Part shown: positions 18,097 to 26,757 of the stretch, in pieces
Position numbering within the stretch: the first letter of the stretch is position 1
How the letters are laid out: the number at the start of each line of letters is the position of its first letter
DNA from: Gordonia westfalica
GTDB lineage: Bacteria; Actinomycetota; Actinomycetes; Mycobacteriales; Mycobacteriaceae
Reading direction: 5' to 3'
Length of the DNA stretch: 64,000 nucleotides
Assembly (NCBI RefSeq): GCF_900105725.1
Contig: NZ_FNLM01000034.1
Span: 2,356,001-2,420,000, forward strand
The notes under the pieces: model-generated
Databases searched by the model: none
Told to the model about the DNA's origin: nothing
Seen by the model: only the letters and a program-made list of their open reading frames with translations
Made by a program: the position numbers and the translations under genes

Positions 18097-19713
18097 TCAG
18101 CCCTTTCGCCACCCCGCCGCGCCGACCATCTCCGCGACCTGGGTGAACTTCACGCGCGGACGGCCCTGCTCGACGCCGCGGCGGCGTTCCCGCCGGTCGA
18201 TGGCGCGCATGCCCCGATAGCCGATGATGGTCTTCACGCGCTTGCGCACCAGTGCCGGGAAGTCCCCCGCCGCGTGCCCGGTGCGCCGGAGACGACCCGA
18301 CGCGGCGTCGACGATGAAGTCCTCCACGGTCTGGGTGGCGCACATCTTGTTGGCGCCGATCCCGCCGCTCGGTCCGCGCTTGGCCCAACCCAGCACGTAG
18401 CTGCTCGGGACGATCTCGCCGGACTCGTCGACCACCCGGCCGGCGTCGTTGCGGAAGATGCCACGCTCGTCGTCGAAGGCCAGGCCCGGAATCGGGGTCG
18501 AGCGGTAGCCGATGGAGCGCACGATGAGGTCGGTGGCGACGTGGTGGCGCCCCTCGCCGGTGCGGACCGTGATCGCCTGCACCTCGGGGTTGCCGACGAT
18601 CTCCTCCGGAGTGCTGTGGAACAGGAACACGATTCGACGTCTGGACGGGTCGGCGGGTTCGTTCAACGACGGGACCTGCCCGTCGAGTCCGTCGAACACC
18701 TCGACGTCCACACCCGGGATCTCCGACAGCGCACGGTATTCCGCTGCCGTGTAGGCAGCCGCGGCCTGGTCGCGCCGGCCGAGGAGGACCACCTCGTGGA
18801 TGTTCTGTTCGCGTAGGATGTCGAGGGCCCGGTCGGCGATGTCGGTGGTGGCCAACAACTCCGGCGGGGACACGAGGATGCGTGCGACGTCGAGCGCGAC
18901 ATTGCCCGTGCCGACGACGACCGCGCGACCCGTTGCCGGATCATCGGCCGTTCCGCGACGCAGCGGCGGCCCCGCGTCGACGCCGGGCACACCGTTGTAC
19001 CAGGCCACGAGGTCGGTGGCCGACGTCGAACCGGGCAGGTCCTCGCCCGGAATCCCCAGTCGCCGAGACTCACTGGCGCCCACCGCATAGAAGACCGCGT
19101 CGAAGTGCTCGGCCAGCTCGGCCGTGGTGATCTCGTCCGGTCCGTCACCGACGGACACGTTGGTCATCATCGTGACACGCGGATCGCGGTAGAGCAGATC
19201 GAATCCGCGGAGGACGCCCTTGGTGCCCGGATGATCCGGGGCCACGCCGGCGCGGACGAGCCCGCCCGGCGTCGGCAGCTTGTCGATGACGGTGATGGTC
19301 GCCTCGGTCCGGTCGAGCAGTGTGCGCAACGCGTAACCGCCCGACGGTCCGGTGCCGACGAGTGCAACACGCAGCCCGGCGGGCAGTTTCGGGATGTCGG
19401 GGTAGGTGACGGTGGACGCCTCGTCGTCGGTCGGCGGCACCCAGCCCGAGCGGACGTCGGGGTTGCGCTTGTAGTAGTCGGCGTTGATGTCGATGAAGAC
19501 CTTGTCGCGCGTGCCGAGCTTGTCCGCGGGATAGATCGCGTCCACCGGGCAGGCGTCGGCGCACGCGCCGCAGTCGATGCAGGCCTGCGGGTTGATGTGC
19601 AGGATGTCGGAGCTGCCGAAGCCGCGTTCCTCGGGTGTGGGGTGAATGCAGTTCACCGGGCACACGGACACGCATGCCGCGTCGCTGCAACATGATTGGG
19701 TGATGACGAACAT
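18097..19713 (-). CDS. fprB: ferredoxin fused to ferredoxin-NADP reductase (FprB type)
   Basis: 538 residues. The N-terminal 65 residues are a 7Fe-type bacterial ferredoxin (CCSDAACVSVCPVNC and CIDCGACADACPVD). They are joined to an adrenodoxin-reductase-like FAD/NADPH module (VALVGTGPSGGYA, TPGGLVRAGVAPDH, VVGTGNVALDVARIL, GWAKRGPSGGIG). Such fusions move electrons from NADPH through FAD to the attached ferredoxin. Its ATG overlaps the stop of the AurF-like diiron gene (TGATG), so it is very likely the dedicated reductase of that oxygenase. Mycobacterial fprB (Rv0886) has the same neighbour. Confidence 0.93.
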   Translation of the reverse strand: MFVITQSCCSDAACVSVCPVNCIHPTPEERGFGSSDILHINPQACIDCGACADACPVDAIYPADKLGTRDKVFIDINADYYKRNPDVRSGWVPPTDDEASTVTYPDIPKLPAGLRVALVGTGPSGGYALRTLLDRTEATITVIDKLPTPGGLVRAGVAPDHPGTKGVLRGFDLLYRDPRVTMMTNVSVGDGPDEITTAELAEHFDAVFYAVGASESRRLGIPGEDLPGSTSATDLVAWYNGVPGVDAGPPLRRGTADDPATGRAVVVGTGNVALDVARILVSPPELLATTDIADRALDILREQNIHEVVLLGRRDQAAAAYTAAEYRALSEIPGVDVEVFDGLDGQVPSLNEPADPSRRRIVFLFHSTPEEIVGNPEVQAITVRTGEGRHHVATDLIVRSIGYRSTPIPGLAFDDERGIFRNDAGRVVDESGEIVPSSYVLGWAKRGPSGGIGANKMCATQTVEDFIVDAASGRLRRTGHAAGDFPALVRKRVKTIIGYRGMRAIDRRERRRGVEQGRPRVKFTQVAEMVGAAGWRKG

Positions 19714-20636
19714 CAGAGCATGTGCGCTTTCCGGTAGTACCGCATGGCGGGCTTGGTGAGCAGGCCGACCTCGTCGAGGAACTCCATGAGGTGGGCGCAG
19801 CTGGAGCGGATCATCGAGTGGAAGTGGGAGTTCTGCTTCATCTCGCGCCGGGCCCGATCGGCGTCGAGGCCCGCGTCGGCGAAGGCCTGTCCCTGCACCA
19901 GGCTCGTGACGATGTAGTAGGCGCCGATCGCGACGGTGAGCGCGCTGAACTGGCGTCGTGCCCAGCTCACGCCCTCCAGTGAGTCACGCACCTCTTCACG
20001 CGCGAACTTCATGTGCCGCGATTCCTCGAGGACGTGGATCTCGTTGACCGTGCGGATGAAGTCGAGCACACGGTCGTCGCGCATGCACCCGCGCTGGAAG
20101 ACGTCCAGAACCTCCTCGGCGACAAGGATTCCGGCGTAGGCAACCTCGTTCTTGGCGGTCTGCATGAAGATCTTGCCGAGACGCGCGACCTTCTTCGACG
20201 GCCGGTAGGAGGTGCCGACCATCTTCTCCGACGCCTTGGCGAACATGAGTGAATGGCGGCATTCGTCGGCGATCTCGGTGAGCGCGAACTGGAACTCCGA
20301 GCCGTGGTAGTCGCCGAGGTACTGATCGCGGATCACCATCTCCTGCAGGATCATCTCGAACCAGATCCCGATGTTCATGATCGACGCGAACTCGTGGCGG
20401 GTGACCGAGATGCGCTGCTCGTCGGTCAGCTCGTCCCAGTAGTCGGTGCCGTAGAGCGACGACCACTCCGGGCTGCAGCCGTACTTGGTGGGATCCATCG
20501 GCTTGGACCAGTCGATCTCGGTCATCGCGTTCCGTGACAGACGGGCAGCGGACGCCAGCAGACGCGCCGACACCTCCTCGGTCCCCTGGTCCCGCATGCT
20601 GATGACATTCTCGGTTCGTTCCATCGCGGCAGTCAT
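19713..20636 (-). CDS. AurF-like non-haem diiron oxygenase
   Basis: 307 residues, all-helical. It carries the paired carboxylate/histidine motifs of AurF-type diiron oxygenases: glutamates at about 94/99, DECRH (Asp124, Glu125, His128), Glu174-Glu175 in VAEEVLDVF, and EESRH (Glu204-Glu205, His208). AurF oxidises arylamines to nitro compounds; relatives hydroxylate or desaturate other substrates, so the substrate here is unknown. The ATG at 20636 has GAGAGG upstream; an upstream ATG lies in less likely sequence. The stop overlaps the fprB start, which supports a two-component oxygenase and reductase unit. A palindromic operator lies in the divergent promoter region. Confidence 0.88.
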   Translation of the reverse strand: MTAAMERTENVISMRDQGTEEVSARLLASAARLSRNAMTEIDWSKPMDPTKYGCSPEWSSLYGTDYWDELTDEQRISVTRHEFASIMNIGIWFEMILQEMVIRDQYLGDYHGSEFQFALTEIADECRHSLMFAKASEKMVGTSYRPSKKVARLGKIFMQTAKNEVAYAGILVAEEVLDVFQRGCMRDDRVLDFIRTVNEIHVLEESRHMKFAREEVRDSLEGVSWARRQFSALTVAIGAYYIVTSLVQGQAFADAGLDADRARREMKQNSHFHSMIRSSCAHLMEFLDEVGLLTKPAMRYYRKAHML

Positions 20637-20684
20637 GCGAACTCGCCTCTCGGTCGTCGTCGACCATGACAATGATCGATGTAA

Positions 20685-20702
20685 TGACAATGTGTGTTGT
20701 CA
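20685..20702. promoter_or_regulatory. TGACAA-N6-TTGTCA palindrome between divergent genes
   Basis: A perfect 6+6 palindrome with a 6-bp spacer, 49 bp before the AurF-like start and 127 bp before the dehydrogenase start. A second ATGACAAT half-site occurs at 20666-20673. Size and symmetry fit a TetR-family operator controlling both directions. No regulator gene is present beside it. Confidence 0.55.
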
Positions 20703-20828
20703 AGATAGCACCGCGGTGTGACCCAGTAAACGAATCGATGAATATACTGGCGAGTAAGTTTGGCGTGGGTCCTGTTATCGCAGGTCAACGTCATCAAAGC
20801 CGTCATGGATCATCTCGGAGGGGTTCTC

Positions 20829-21599
20829 ATGTCATCCATCTTCATCACCGGCGGAGCCGCCGGAATCGGCCTCGCCACCGCCGAACGGTTCGGCCGCGAA
20901 GGATGGACCGTCGGTGTCTACGACGTCGATGCCGAGGCCCTCGCGAAGGTGAAGGCCGACCATCCTGACTGGATCACCGGCACCCTCGACGTGCGGGAAC
21001 CCGAGCAGTGGGCCGACGCGCTGGCCGAGTTCACCTCGCACACCGGCGGGACCCTCGACGTCCTCGACAACAACGCCGGCATCCTGCACGAGGGCAAGAT
21101 CGACTCCATCTCGCCCGAGGCGATCAAGCGGCAGATCGACATCGACGCACTCGGCGTCGCCCTGGGCGCGCAGGCCGCCTACCCGTACCTGAAGAAGACC
21201 CCGGGTGCGCACCTGGTGAACATCGCGTCGGCGTCGGCGATCTACGGCCAGCCGGGCATCGCGGTCTACTCGGCCACCAAGTTCTTCGTCGGTGGGCTCA
21301 CCGAGGCACTCGAACTCGAGTGGGAGCACGACGACATCCGCGCGGTCAGCATCTGGCCGCTGTGGGCCAAGACCGCCCTGGCCACCGGCGGCGCGAAGTC
21401 CACCAAGACGCTGGGCATCCGCATCACCCCCGAGCAGGTCGCCGACAAGGTCTGGGAGTCCGTCCATCCCACGCGCCAGGACAAGCTGCTGCACCGCACC
21501 AGCTACTCGGTCGGCGCACAGACCCTGTTCCTCGGCAACGCGGCCAAGTTCATCCCGAACTTCCTGAACCGGACCGTCAACAAGTTCATCGCGCAGTAG
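20829..21599 (+). CDS. short-chain dehydrogenase/reductase
   Basis: 256 residues. Classical SDR: cofactor motif TGGAAGIG at residues 7-14, an acidic pair after strand 2 (YDVDAE) suggesting NAD(H) preference, NNAG, then the catalytic Ser in ASASAIYG and YSATK. The ATG at 20829 has GGAGGGG 7 nt upstream. It is divergent from the AurF-like/FprB unit and shares its promoter region, so it may oxidise or reduce the same compound after the diiron enzyme acts. The substrate cannot be read from the sequence. Confidence 0.88.
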   Translation: MSSIFITGGAAGIGLATAERFGREGWTVGVYDVDAEALAKVKADHPDWITGTLDVREPEQWADALAEFTSHTGGTLDVLDNNAGILHEGKIDSISPEAIKRQIDIDALGVALGAQAAYPYLKKTPGAHLVNIASASAIYGQPGIAVYSATKFFVGGLTEALELEWEHDDIRAVSIWPLWAKTALATGGAKSTKTLGIRITPEQVADKVWESVHPTRQDKLLHRTSYSVGAQTLFLGNAAKFIPNFLNRTVNKFIAQ

Positions 21600-21625
21600 C
21601 CATCCCGCAAACCCGAGCCGTCCCG

Positions 21626-21695
21626 CAAACCCACCCCTTTTCCGTAAACCCACCCTGCGCAGACTGGGCGCGTTTACGGAAAAGGGGTGGGTTTG
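21626..21695. repeat. hairpin repeat B, left copy
   Basis: A perfect 24-bp inverted repeat (21626-21649 and 21672-21695) with a 22-nt loop. The arms contain CAAACCCACCCC and TTTTCCGTAAAC. It sits between the dehydrogenase stop and the AbiEi/DUF559-like gene, and a near copy lies at the other end of that gene. Confidence 0.9.
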
Positions 21696-21738
21696 TCTGA
21701 GGGTGGGTCCCCAACGTGCTCTCGTGCGTCTGATTCAC

Positions 21739-22680
21739 ATGGACCTGCCCACCGATGAATACGGCCTGATCCTTCGCAGCGAAACCGTCGGCACCCACAT
21801 CACTGACGAACGGTTGCAGCGCATGGTCGAAGGCAACGGCCTCTACCGCCTCTGGCCGGGCGCGATGGCCGACTTCGCCACGGTTGACCAACTCGACGCC
21901 ATCGAGAAGCATCGGCTGACGGTGATCGCGGCCGCGAACGCGGGACGCGCGGGCCGACTGTTCAGCCACGTCTCCGCGGCAGCCATGCACAGGCTGCCGA
22001 TGCTCTGGCCCGATCTGTCACAGATTCACGTGACGTCTCCGAAAGTCGGGAAGCGGACAGCGAATATGGTCAAACATCAGGCCGTCGTCGAACCTCAGGA
22101 CATCGAGGTTGTCGACGGCGCCACCGTGACAAGCATCGAGCGCACAGCGTGTGACATCGCCAGGCTCGGAACCAGCCGCCAGGCGCTCGTGGTGCTCGAC
22201 GCCGCACTGCGACGCGACGCCGATCTCGAACAGATGAACCGAATCCTCGAGTCGTGTCGAGGATTCAAGGGCGTCGAGATGTTACGCCGCTTGTTGCCAC
22301 ATGCGAACGCACTGTCCGAGAGCGTCGGCGAGTCCCTCAGTCGCGCAGTCATGCTCGAGTTCCCCGACCTACCTGTACCGCGGCAGCAGGTCGAACTCTT
22401 CGACGACCGCGGCACACTGATCGCCCGCGTCGACTTCCTGTTGGCAGACAAGGTCGTCGGGGAGTTCGACGGCATGATCAAGTACAACGGCGCGGTCGGC
22501 GACAAGGCTGCGTGGAAGACGGTCGTCGACGAGAAGATCCGAGAGGACAAACTGCGTGCGCAGGGGTACACCGTCGTGCGGTGGACGTGGCAGGATCTGG
22601 CCGACAAAACCCGCTTCCACGCGATGCTCAAGAAGGCGCTGCCCTCGCCTGACGCCAGCAAACCCACCCTTTTTCCGTAA
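21739..22680 (+). CDS. AbiEi-like/DUF559 (Vsr-like nuclease fold) protein
   Basis: 313 residues. The N-terminal part resembles the AbiEi-type winged-helix antitoxin domain found in solitary actinobacterial proteins (FSHVSAAAMHRLPM, TSIERTACDIAR). The C-terminal part has a restriction-like fold: VDFLLADKVVGEFDG (Asp and Glu as metal-site candidates), a Lys nearby (MIKYNG), then VDEKIREDKLRAQGYTVVRWTWQDL, as in DUF559. No partner toxin gene is adjacent. The start is uncertain: ATG at 21739 is taken; GTG at 21703 also reads through. It lacks a ribosome-binding site. The last residues (SKPTLFP) and the TAA stop lie inside hairpin repeat B. Confidence 0.75.
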   Translation: MDLPTDEYGLILRSETVGTHITDERLQRMVEGNGLYRLWPGAMADFATVDQLDAIEKHRLTVIAAANAGRAGRLFSHVSAAAMHRLPMLWPDLSQIHVTSPKVGKRTANMVKHQAVVEPQDIEVVDGATVTSIERTACDIARLGTSRQALVVLDAALRRDADLEQMNRILESCRGFKGVEMLRRLLPHANALSESVGESLSRAVMLEFPDLPVPRQQVELFDDRGTLIARVDFLLADKVVGEFDGMIKYNGAVGDKAAWKTVVDEKIREDKLRAQGYTVVRWTWQDLADKTRFHAMLKKALPSPDASKPTLFP

Positions 22681-22728
22681 ACCCAGCCCCCGCGGCGGGG
22701 GTGAATCTACGGAAAAGGGGTGGGTTTG
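22659..22728. repeat. hairpin repeat B, right copy
   Basis: Arms at 22659-22679 and 22708-22728 match except for one base (a possible G-U pair); the loop contains a GC-rich inner stem (CCCCCG...CGGGGG). It carries the same arm sequences as the copy at 21626 and supplies the stop codon of the upstream gene. It ends 9 bp before the convergent TRIC gene stop. Confidence 0.9.
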
Positions 22729-22737
22729 CGGAGCGGG

Positions 22738-23346
22738 TCAGCGGCGGGCGGTCGGGAGTCGCCACCCGAACCTCAGGCCGAGCAGGCGCAACCCGGTGGC
22801 GAGGATCGAGCCGACGATCAGCCAGACCCACTCCGGGACAGAGGTGTGGTACGACCCGACGGCGACCACGGTGGAACCCAACAGGGCGGGAACCGCATAG
22901 AGGTCGGCGGGCTGGAGGAGCAGCGGGATCTCGTTGGAGATCACATCGCGCAGGACGCCTCCGCCGATCGCGGTCATGAGTCCGACGGCGGTCGCGGCGA
23001 ACGCGCTGGCTCCGACGTGGACGGCGATCGACGCCCCGGTCGCCGCGAACAGGCCCATCCCGAAGGCGTCGAGGACGAGGATCGACCGGCGGAGCTTTGT
23101 GAACGCCGGATGGAAGGCGAAGACTAGCAAGCTGGCGATCGTGCCGGTCAGCGCATTGCCGAAGCCCTGGACCGACGAAGGTGGGGTGATGCCGAGCAGA
23201 ACGTCACGCAGGACACCACCACCGGCGCCGGTGAGCACGCCGACGGTCACGATGCCCCACATGTCGAAGTCCTTGCGGACACCGACCATCGCGCCCGAGG
23301 CTGCGAACACCGCGACTCCCGCGAAGTTCAGGATGTCGAGAAGCAC
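22738..23346 (-). CDS. TRIC family trimeric cation channel (UPF0126)
   Basis: 202 residues with six to seven hydrophobic helices in two related halves. Each half carries the family signature: GAGGGVLRDVLLG and AIGGGVLRDVISNEIP. Bacterial TRIC proteins are homotrimeric monovalent-cation (potassium) channels of the inner membrane. It follows rpmF in the same direction, with a hairpin terminator between them, so it is probably expressed separately. The gene converges on the AbiEi/DUF559-like gene. Confidence 0.9.
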   Translation of the reverse strand: MLLDILNFAGVAVFAASGAMVGVRKDFDMWGIVTVGVLTGAGGGVLRDVLLGITPPSSVQGFGNALTGTIASLLVFAFHPAFTKLRRSILVLDAFGMGLFAATGASIAVHVGASAFAATAVGLMTAIGGGVLRDVISNEIPLLLQPADLYAVPALLGSTVVAVGSYHTSVPEWVWLIVGSILATGLRLLGLRFGWRLPTARR

Positions 23347-23401
23347 TTCACAACCTCCTCACGACCAGGTCGCCCGGCACGCGAACCACACACACACGAA
23401 T

Positions 23402-23428
23402 GGCCGCCCCCGGATACCGGGGACGGCC
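23402..23428 (-). terminator. terminator after rpmF
   Basis: 12-bp stem (23402-23413 with 23417-23428, one G-U pair) and a 3-nt loop, 44 nt downstream of the rpmF stop codon. Confidence 0.65.
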
Positions 23429-23471
23429 GTCCATGTAGAAATCGCGGTGCCTAGGCGGCAACCGGAAAAGG

Positions 23472-23645
23472 CTAGCGACGATCCAGGTCGATGATGCCCG
23501 CGCGAGCGGCCTTCACGAGTCGACGCGGAATCCGCACGGGGACGCCGTTGACCTTTTCTTCCTGCAGTGCGGGGTTTTCCGCCTTCCACTGCGAACGACG
23601 GCTACGGGTGTTCGCCCGCGACATCCGGCGCTTCGGTACAGCCAT
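23472..23645 (-). CDS. rpmF: 50S ribosomal protein bL32
   Basis: 57 residues beginning [17 protein letters not shown] and ending in [19 protein letters not shown], an unmistakable bL32. It is part of the large ribosomal subunit near the peptidyl transferase region. No zinc-ribbon cysteines are present, as in other members of this order. The ATG is followed directly by the conserved AVPKRR. A hairpin terminator follows. Its position between the Rv0958-0966-like genes and mprA matches the relative position of rpmF in mycobacteria. Confidence 0.97.
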   Translation of the reverse strand: MAVPKRRMSRANTRSRRSQWKAENPALQEEKVNGVPVRIPRRLVKAARAGIIDLDRR

Positions 23646-23822
23646 GGTTGAGCCCTTCTCCTACTGTGGTCTGCGTGGCCGCTGGCAACGCAGAACGTCA
23701 CCGATCGACCCGAGTCAGTGCGCCCACGGCCCCGCGGGCGTGGCACACAACCCGACCAGACTACCTGGCGAGACCGCCCAGCTCCAAAATGGTCATCCAC
23801 CGCGACGCCGCGCCGGTCGGCG

Positions 23823-24863
23823 TCAGATGTAGGACCAGGGACTTTCCACTCCGGTGAACAGGACGACCAGCCAGTACGCCACCCACACGACGATGATGAA
23901 CAAGCCGATGATGACGGCCGTCAGTGCGAGGCCGTCACCGGTCTGACTTCCGCCCGACGCCGCGATCTGCTTCCGGGCGACGAGGCCTAGTACGAGTCCG
24001 ATCAGCCCACCGATGCCGACGCACACGAGACCCAGCAGCGACGCGACAAGCGCCGCCACCGCGAGCGTGTTGGTCTTGGGCGTCTCGTCACCGTGATGAC
24101 CGTCGCCGGCGGGCTGGTCCCCCGACGGCGCCTGCCCGTACTGCTGCCCCGGCGGCGGCCCCTGGGGCGGCTGCCCGTACGGCTGTCCCGGCGGCGGGCC
24201 GTATCCCGGCCGGCCCGGTCCGGGCGCCGGCGGGCCCGGTTGCCCGTACCCCGACGGACCCGGCCCGCCGTACCCGGGCGGCCGCCCCGACTGTCCGTAT
24301 CCGGGCGGGTTCGGCCGGCCGTAGCCCTGCTGTCCCGGCCCCTGCTGTCCCGGCTGCCCGTACCCCGGAGGCGGGGCGGAACCCGGCGCGCTGGGTCCAC
24401 CGGGCGGACGGGTCGAGATGACGCGCGTCGAGTCGTATCCGGACGGCGCCGGGCCCGGCGGTGCGGGCGGCGGCGGAACCGGATGCGGCGGTGCGGGAGG
24501 CGTCGCGGCGTGGCCCTGGGGTCCGCCCGCGGTGCTGATGACGCGGGTGACACCGTCGGCCGGGCTGTGCGATTGCGCCACCTCGGTGCCCTCCGGGCCG
24601 GCACCCGGAGTCGAGGTCACCGGCGGCGAGGTGTCGGGAGTCGAGGTGTCCGGAGTCGAGGTACCCGGAGTCGACGGCACCGGCTCGGTGGTCTCATCCG
24701 CCGTGCTCGAGTCGCCGAGGAGCTCTGCCCGCGACACCTTCTGCGTCGGTTCCGACGGAGACGGTGTCGGATCGGGTGCCGAGCCCGGCGGCACCTGATC
24801 CGACTGGGACTGGGGTGTGGAGGACGGATCGTGCGGATCCCCGCCTCCGGTCGGGTTCGACAT
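23823..24863 (-). CDS. Pro/Gly-rich DUF4190 membrane protein, copy 1
   Basis: 346 residues. The first 250 are low complexity: Ser/Thr/Pro with TPDTSTPDTS-type repeats, then GYGQPG and GPPPGQ repeats. The last 90 form a DUF4190 domain with two membrane helices (TLAVAALVASLLGLVCVGIGGLIGLVLG and LALTAVIIGLFIIVVWVAYWLVV). An AAAGG site precedes the ATG. DUF4190 proteins are abundant in this order, and their role is unknown; cell-envelope location is inferred from the topology. Its neighbour at 25011 is a relative with a different repeat tail. Confidence 0.8.
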   Translation of the reverse strand: MSNPTGGGDPHDPSSTPQSQSDQVPPGSAPDPTPSPSEPTQKVSRAELLGDSSTADETTEPVPSTPGTSTPDTSTPDTSPPVTSTPGAGPEGTEVAQSHSPADGVTRVISTAGGPQGHAATPPAPPHPVPPPPAPPGPAPSGYDSTRVISTRPPGGPSAPGSAPPPGYGQPGQQGPGQQGYGRPNPPGYGQSGRPPGYGGPGPSGYGQPGPPAPGPGRPGYGPPPGQPYGQPPQGPPPGQQYGQAPSGDQPAGDGHHGDETPKTNTLAVAALVASLLGLVCVGIGGLIGLVLGLVARKQIAASGGSQTGDGLALTAVIIGLFIIVVWVAYWLVVLFTGVESPWSYI

Positions 24864-25010
24864 CAGATGCCTTTCACAAGCCGTGCGTCGTCGCGGCGCG
24901 AGGATCGTTGCAGCGCAGCGCAGTGGCTGCGCAGGTCACAGAGTAGTGAGAAAACGCCTCGAACCGGGTGGAAGTCGACGATCGCAGGCTCAGATCGGCC
25001 TGATATTCGT

Positions 25011-25742
25011 TCAGTAGTAGTAGACCGAGTCCATCGAGTTGCCGGCCGCGACCAGGATGATGATCAGCACGACGGCGACGACGGCCCCCAGGATCCCCAG
25101 CCCGCCGGTGATGATCCCGGCAAGGCCCATACCCGTACCGGTCTGGTTGCCGGCCGACTGCTCCACCTCGCGGCGTCCCATGACACCGAGGACGACCGCC
25201 GCGATTCCCAGCGGCAACGCCAGCGGGAAGCATGCGGCGAGCATGACCAGGGCGACGATGCCGCAGACCAGCGCGCCGATCGCCTTGCCGTTGGTGCTCT
25301 TCTGCGGAGCCCCGTAGCCGTAACCCCCGTACGGCGCAGCGCCGTAAGGATTCTGGGCACCGTAGGCCGCCGACCCGTAAGCGGGCTGCTGTCCGGCCTG
25401 GTAGGGGTCGTTGTACTGCCCGTAGGGCGCGCCCGGCGCCTGACCGTACGGATTCTGGTTGTACGGGTCCTGGTTGTACGGGGCCTGGGGCTGGCCGTAC
25501 GGGTTCTGCCCATAGGCGTTCTGGTCATAGGGGTTCTGGCCGTACGGATTCTGGCCCTGCGGATCCGAGGACGGTCCCGGCTGGTAGGTCTGCGCGAACT
25601 CGGTGGGGGCGTAATCCGGGGAGCCCTGCCCCTGATCACCCTTGCTCAGGTTGGGGCCCGCGCCTTCCGACGACCCTGAGTTCGGCACCGTCCCCCAGTC
25701 GTCCTGGCCCTGGCCCGATCCCTGTCCCGGTGGATATGACAC
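25011..25742 (-). CDS. Pro/Tyr-rich DUF4190 membrane protein, copy 2
   Basis: 243 residues. The N-terminus has NPYGQ/NPYDQ/NQDPYNQ repeats (about residues 60-140), then a DUF4190 domain with two helices (ALVCGIVALVMLAACFPLALPLGIAAVVLG and GIITGGLGILGAVVAVVLIIILVAAG), ending in VYYY. The GTG at 25742 has GAGGGGG upstream. It is separated by 147 bp from copy 1 in the same direction. Function unknown; tandem envelope proteins of this type may form a local family. Confidence 0.8.
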   Translation of the reverse strand: MSYPPGQGSGQGQDDWGTVPNSGSSEGAGPNLSKGDQGQGSPDYAPTEFAQTYQPGPSSDPQGQNPYGQNPYDQNAYGQNPYGQPQAPYNQDPYNQNPYGQAPGAPYGQYNDPYQAGQQPAYGSAAYGAQNPYGAAPYGGYGYGAPQKSTNGKAIGALVCGIVALVMLAACFPLALPLGIAAVVLGVMGRREVEQSAGNQTGTGMGLAGIITGGLGILGAVVAVVLIIILVAAGNSMDSVYYY

Positions 25743-25803
25743 CCGTAACCCCCTCGTTCGATCCGATAAATCCGTTCATCACCCTAATGAATAGACTCGA
25801 GCG

Positions 25804-26739
25804 GTGTCTGGCGTCATCTCCGGCTTCACGGTGATCTTCATAGTAGTCGGGGTCGGGTATCTCCTCGGACGGACGCACGTGATCGGCGATCACGCGCATG
25901 AAGTCCTGTCCCGCCTGGTGTTCTTCGTCTTCACCCCGGCACTGCTGTTCCACTCCCTGGTCACCACCGACTTGTCGGTCGTCTTCTCGTCGACGCTGGT
26001 GATCGCCGGTGGCAGTGCGATGCTCATGGGCGTCATCTATCTGGTGATCGCCAAGCTGTGGCTACGACGACCCGTTCCGGAACTCGTGATCGGGGCGCTG
26101 TCGTCGTCGTATGTCAACAGCGTCAACCTCGGACTCCCCATCGCGATCTTCGTCCTCGACGACGCGTCGTTCATCGCGCCGCTGCTGCTGTTCCAGATCG
26201 TCATCTATTCCCCGATGGCATTGCTGGCTCTCGACCTCACCGCCCTGGAACGCGATACGGGACGTTCCCTCGTCCGCGATTCGCTGATCGCCCCGATCAC
26301 CAATCCGATCGTCGTCGGCGGCATCGCCGGGCTGGTGGTGTCGGTGCTGGGGTTGATGCCGCCGGCCGCGGTGATGTCACCGCTGAAGATGCTCGGCGAT
26401 GCGTCGGTGCCGGCGGCGCTGCTCGCCTTCGGTCTCTCGCTCACCGGCGTCCAGGTGTTCAAGAAGGGCGAGAGCCCGCGCCGCGACATCGCGCTCGCCA
26501 CGGTCCTGAAGATGGTCGTGATGCCGCTGACGGTGTACGCGATCGCACGGTGGGGGTTCGGTCAGACCGGGGAGGAATTGTTCGCCATGGTCGTGATCGC
26601 CGCGCTGCCGACGGCGCAGAACGTCCTGGTCTACGCCACCCGGTATCGACGCGGGCAGATCCTCGCCCGGGACACCGCGCTGATCACCACGCTCGCCTCG
26701 ATCCCGGCGATCGCCGTCATCGCGCTGCTGCTGGCCTGA
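25804..26739 (+). CDS. AEC family (auxin efflux carrier-like) transporter
   Basis: 311 residues with about ten transmembrane helices in two five-helix halves, and the family region NSVNLGLPIAIFVL in the first half and LPTAQNVLVYATRY in the second. AEC/BART transporters export or import small organic acids such as malate; the substrate here is unknown. The GTG at 25804 is preceded by TAGACT six bases upstream and no ribosome-binding site, which fits a leaderless transcript. It is divergent from the DUF4190 gene and convergent with the DUF1707 gene. Confidence 0.88.
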   Translation: MSGVISGFTVIFIVVGVGYLLGRTHVIGDHAHEVLSRLVFFVFTPALLFHSLVTTDLSVVFSSTLVIAGGSAMLMGVIYLVIAKLWLRRPVPELVIGALSSSYVNSVNLGLPIAIFVLDDASFIAPLLLFQIVIYSPMALLALDLTALERDTGRSLVRDSLIAPITNPIVVGGIAGLVVSVLGLMPPAAVMSPLKMLGDASVPAALLAFGLSLTGVQVFKKGESPRRDIALATVLKMVVMPLTVYAIARWGFGQTGEELFAMVVIAALPTAQNVLVYATRYRRGQILARDTALITTLASIPAIAVIALLLA

Positions 26740-26757
26740 GGCCGCGACGCCGCGGGG

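Noticed and set aside
15053..18220. Long open frame (1055 codons) on the plus strand across nirB
   Set aside because: It is the antisense shadow of nirB and its neighbours, a common effect of high GC; composition is Arg/His/Asp-rich with no domain.
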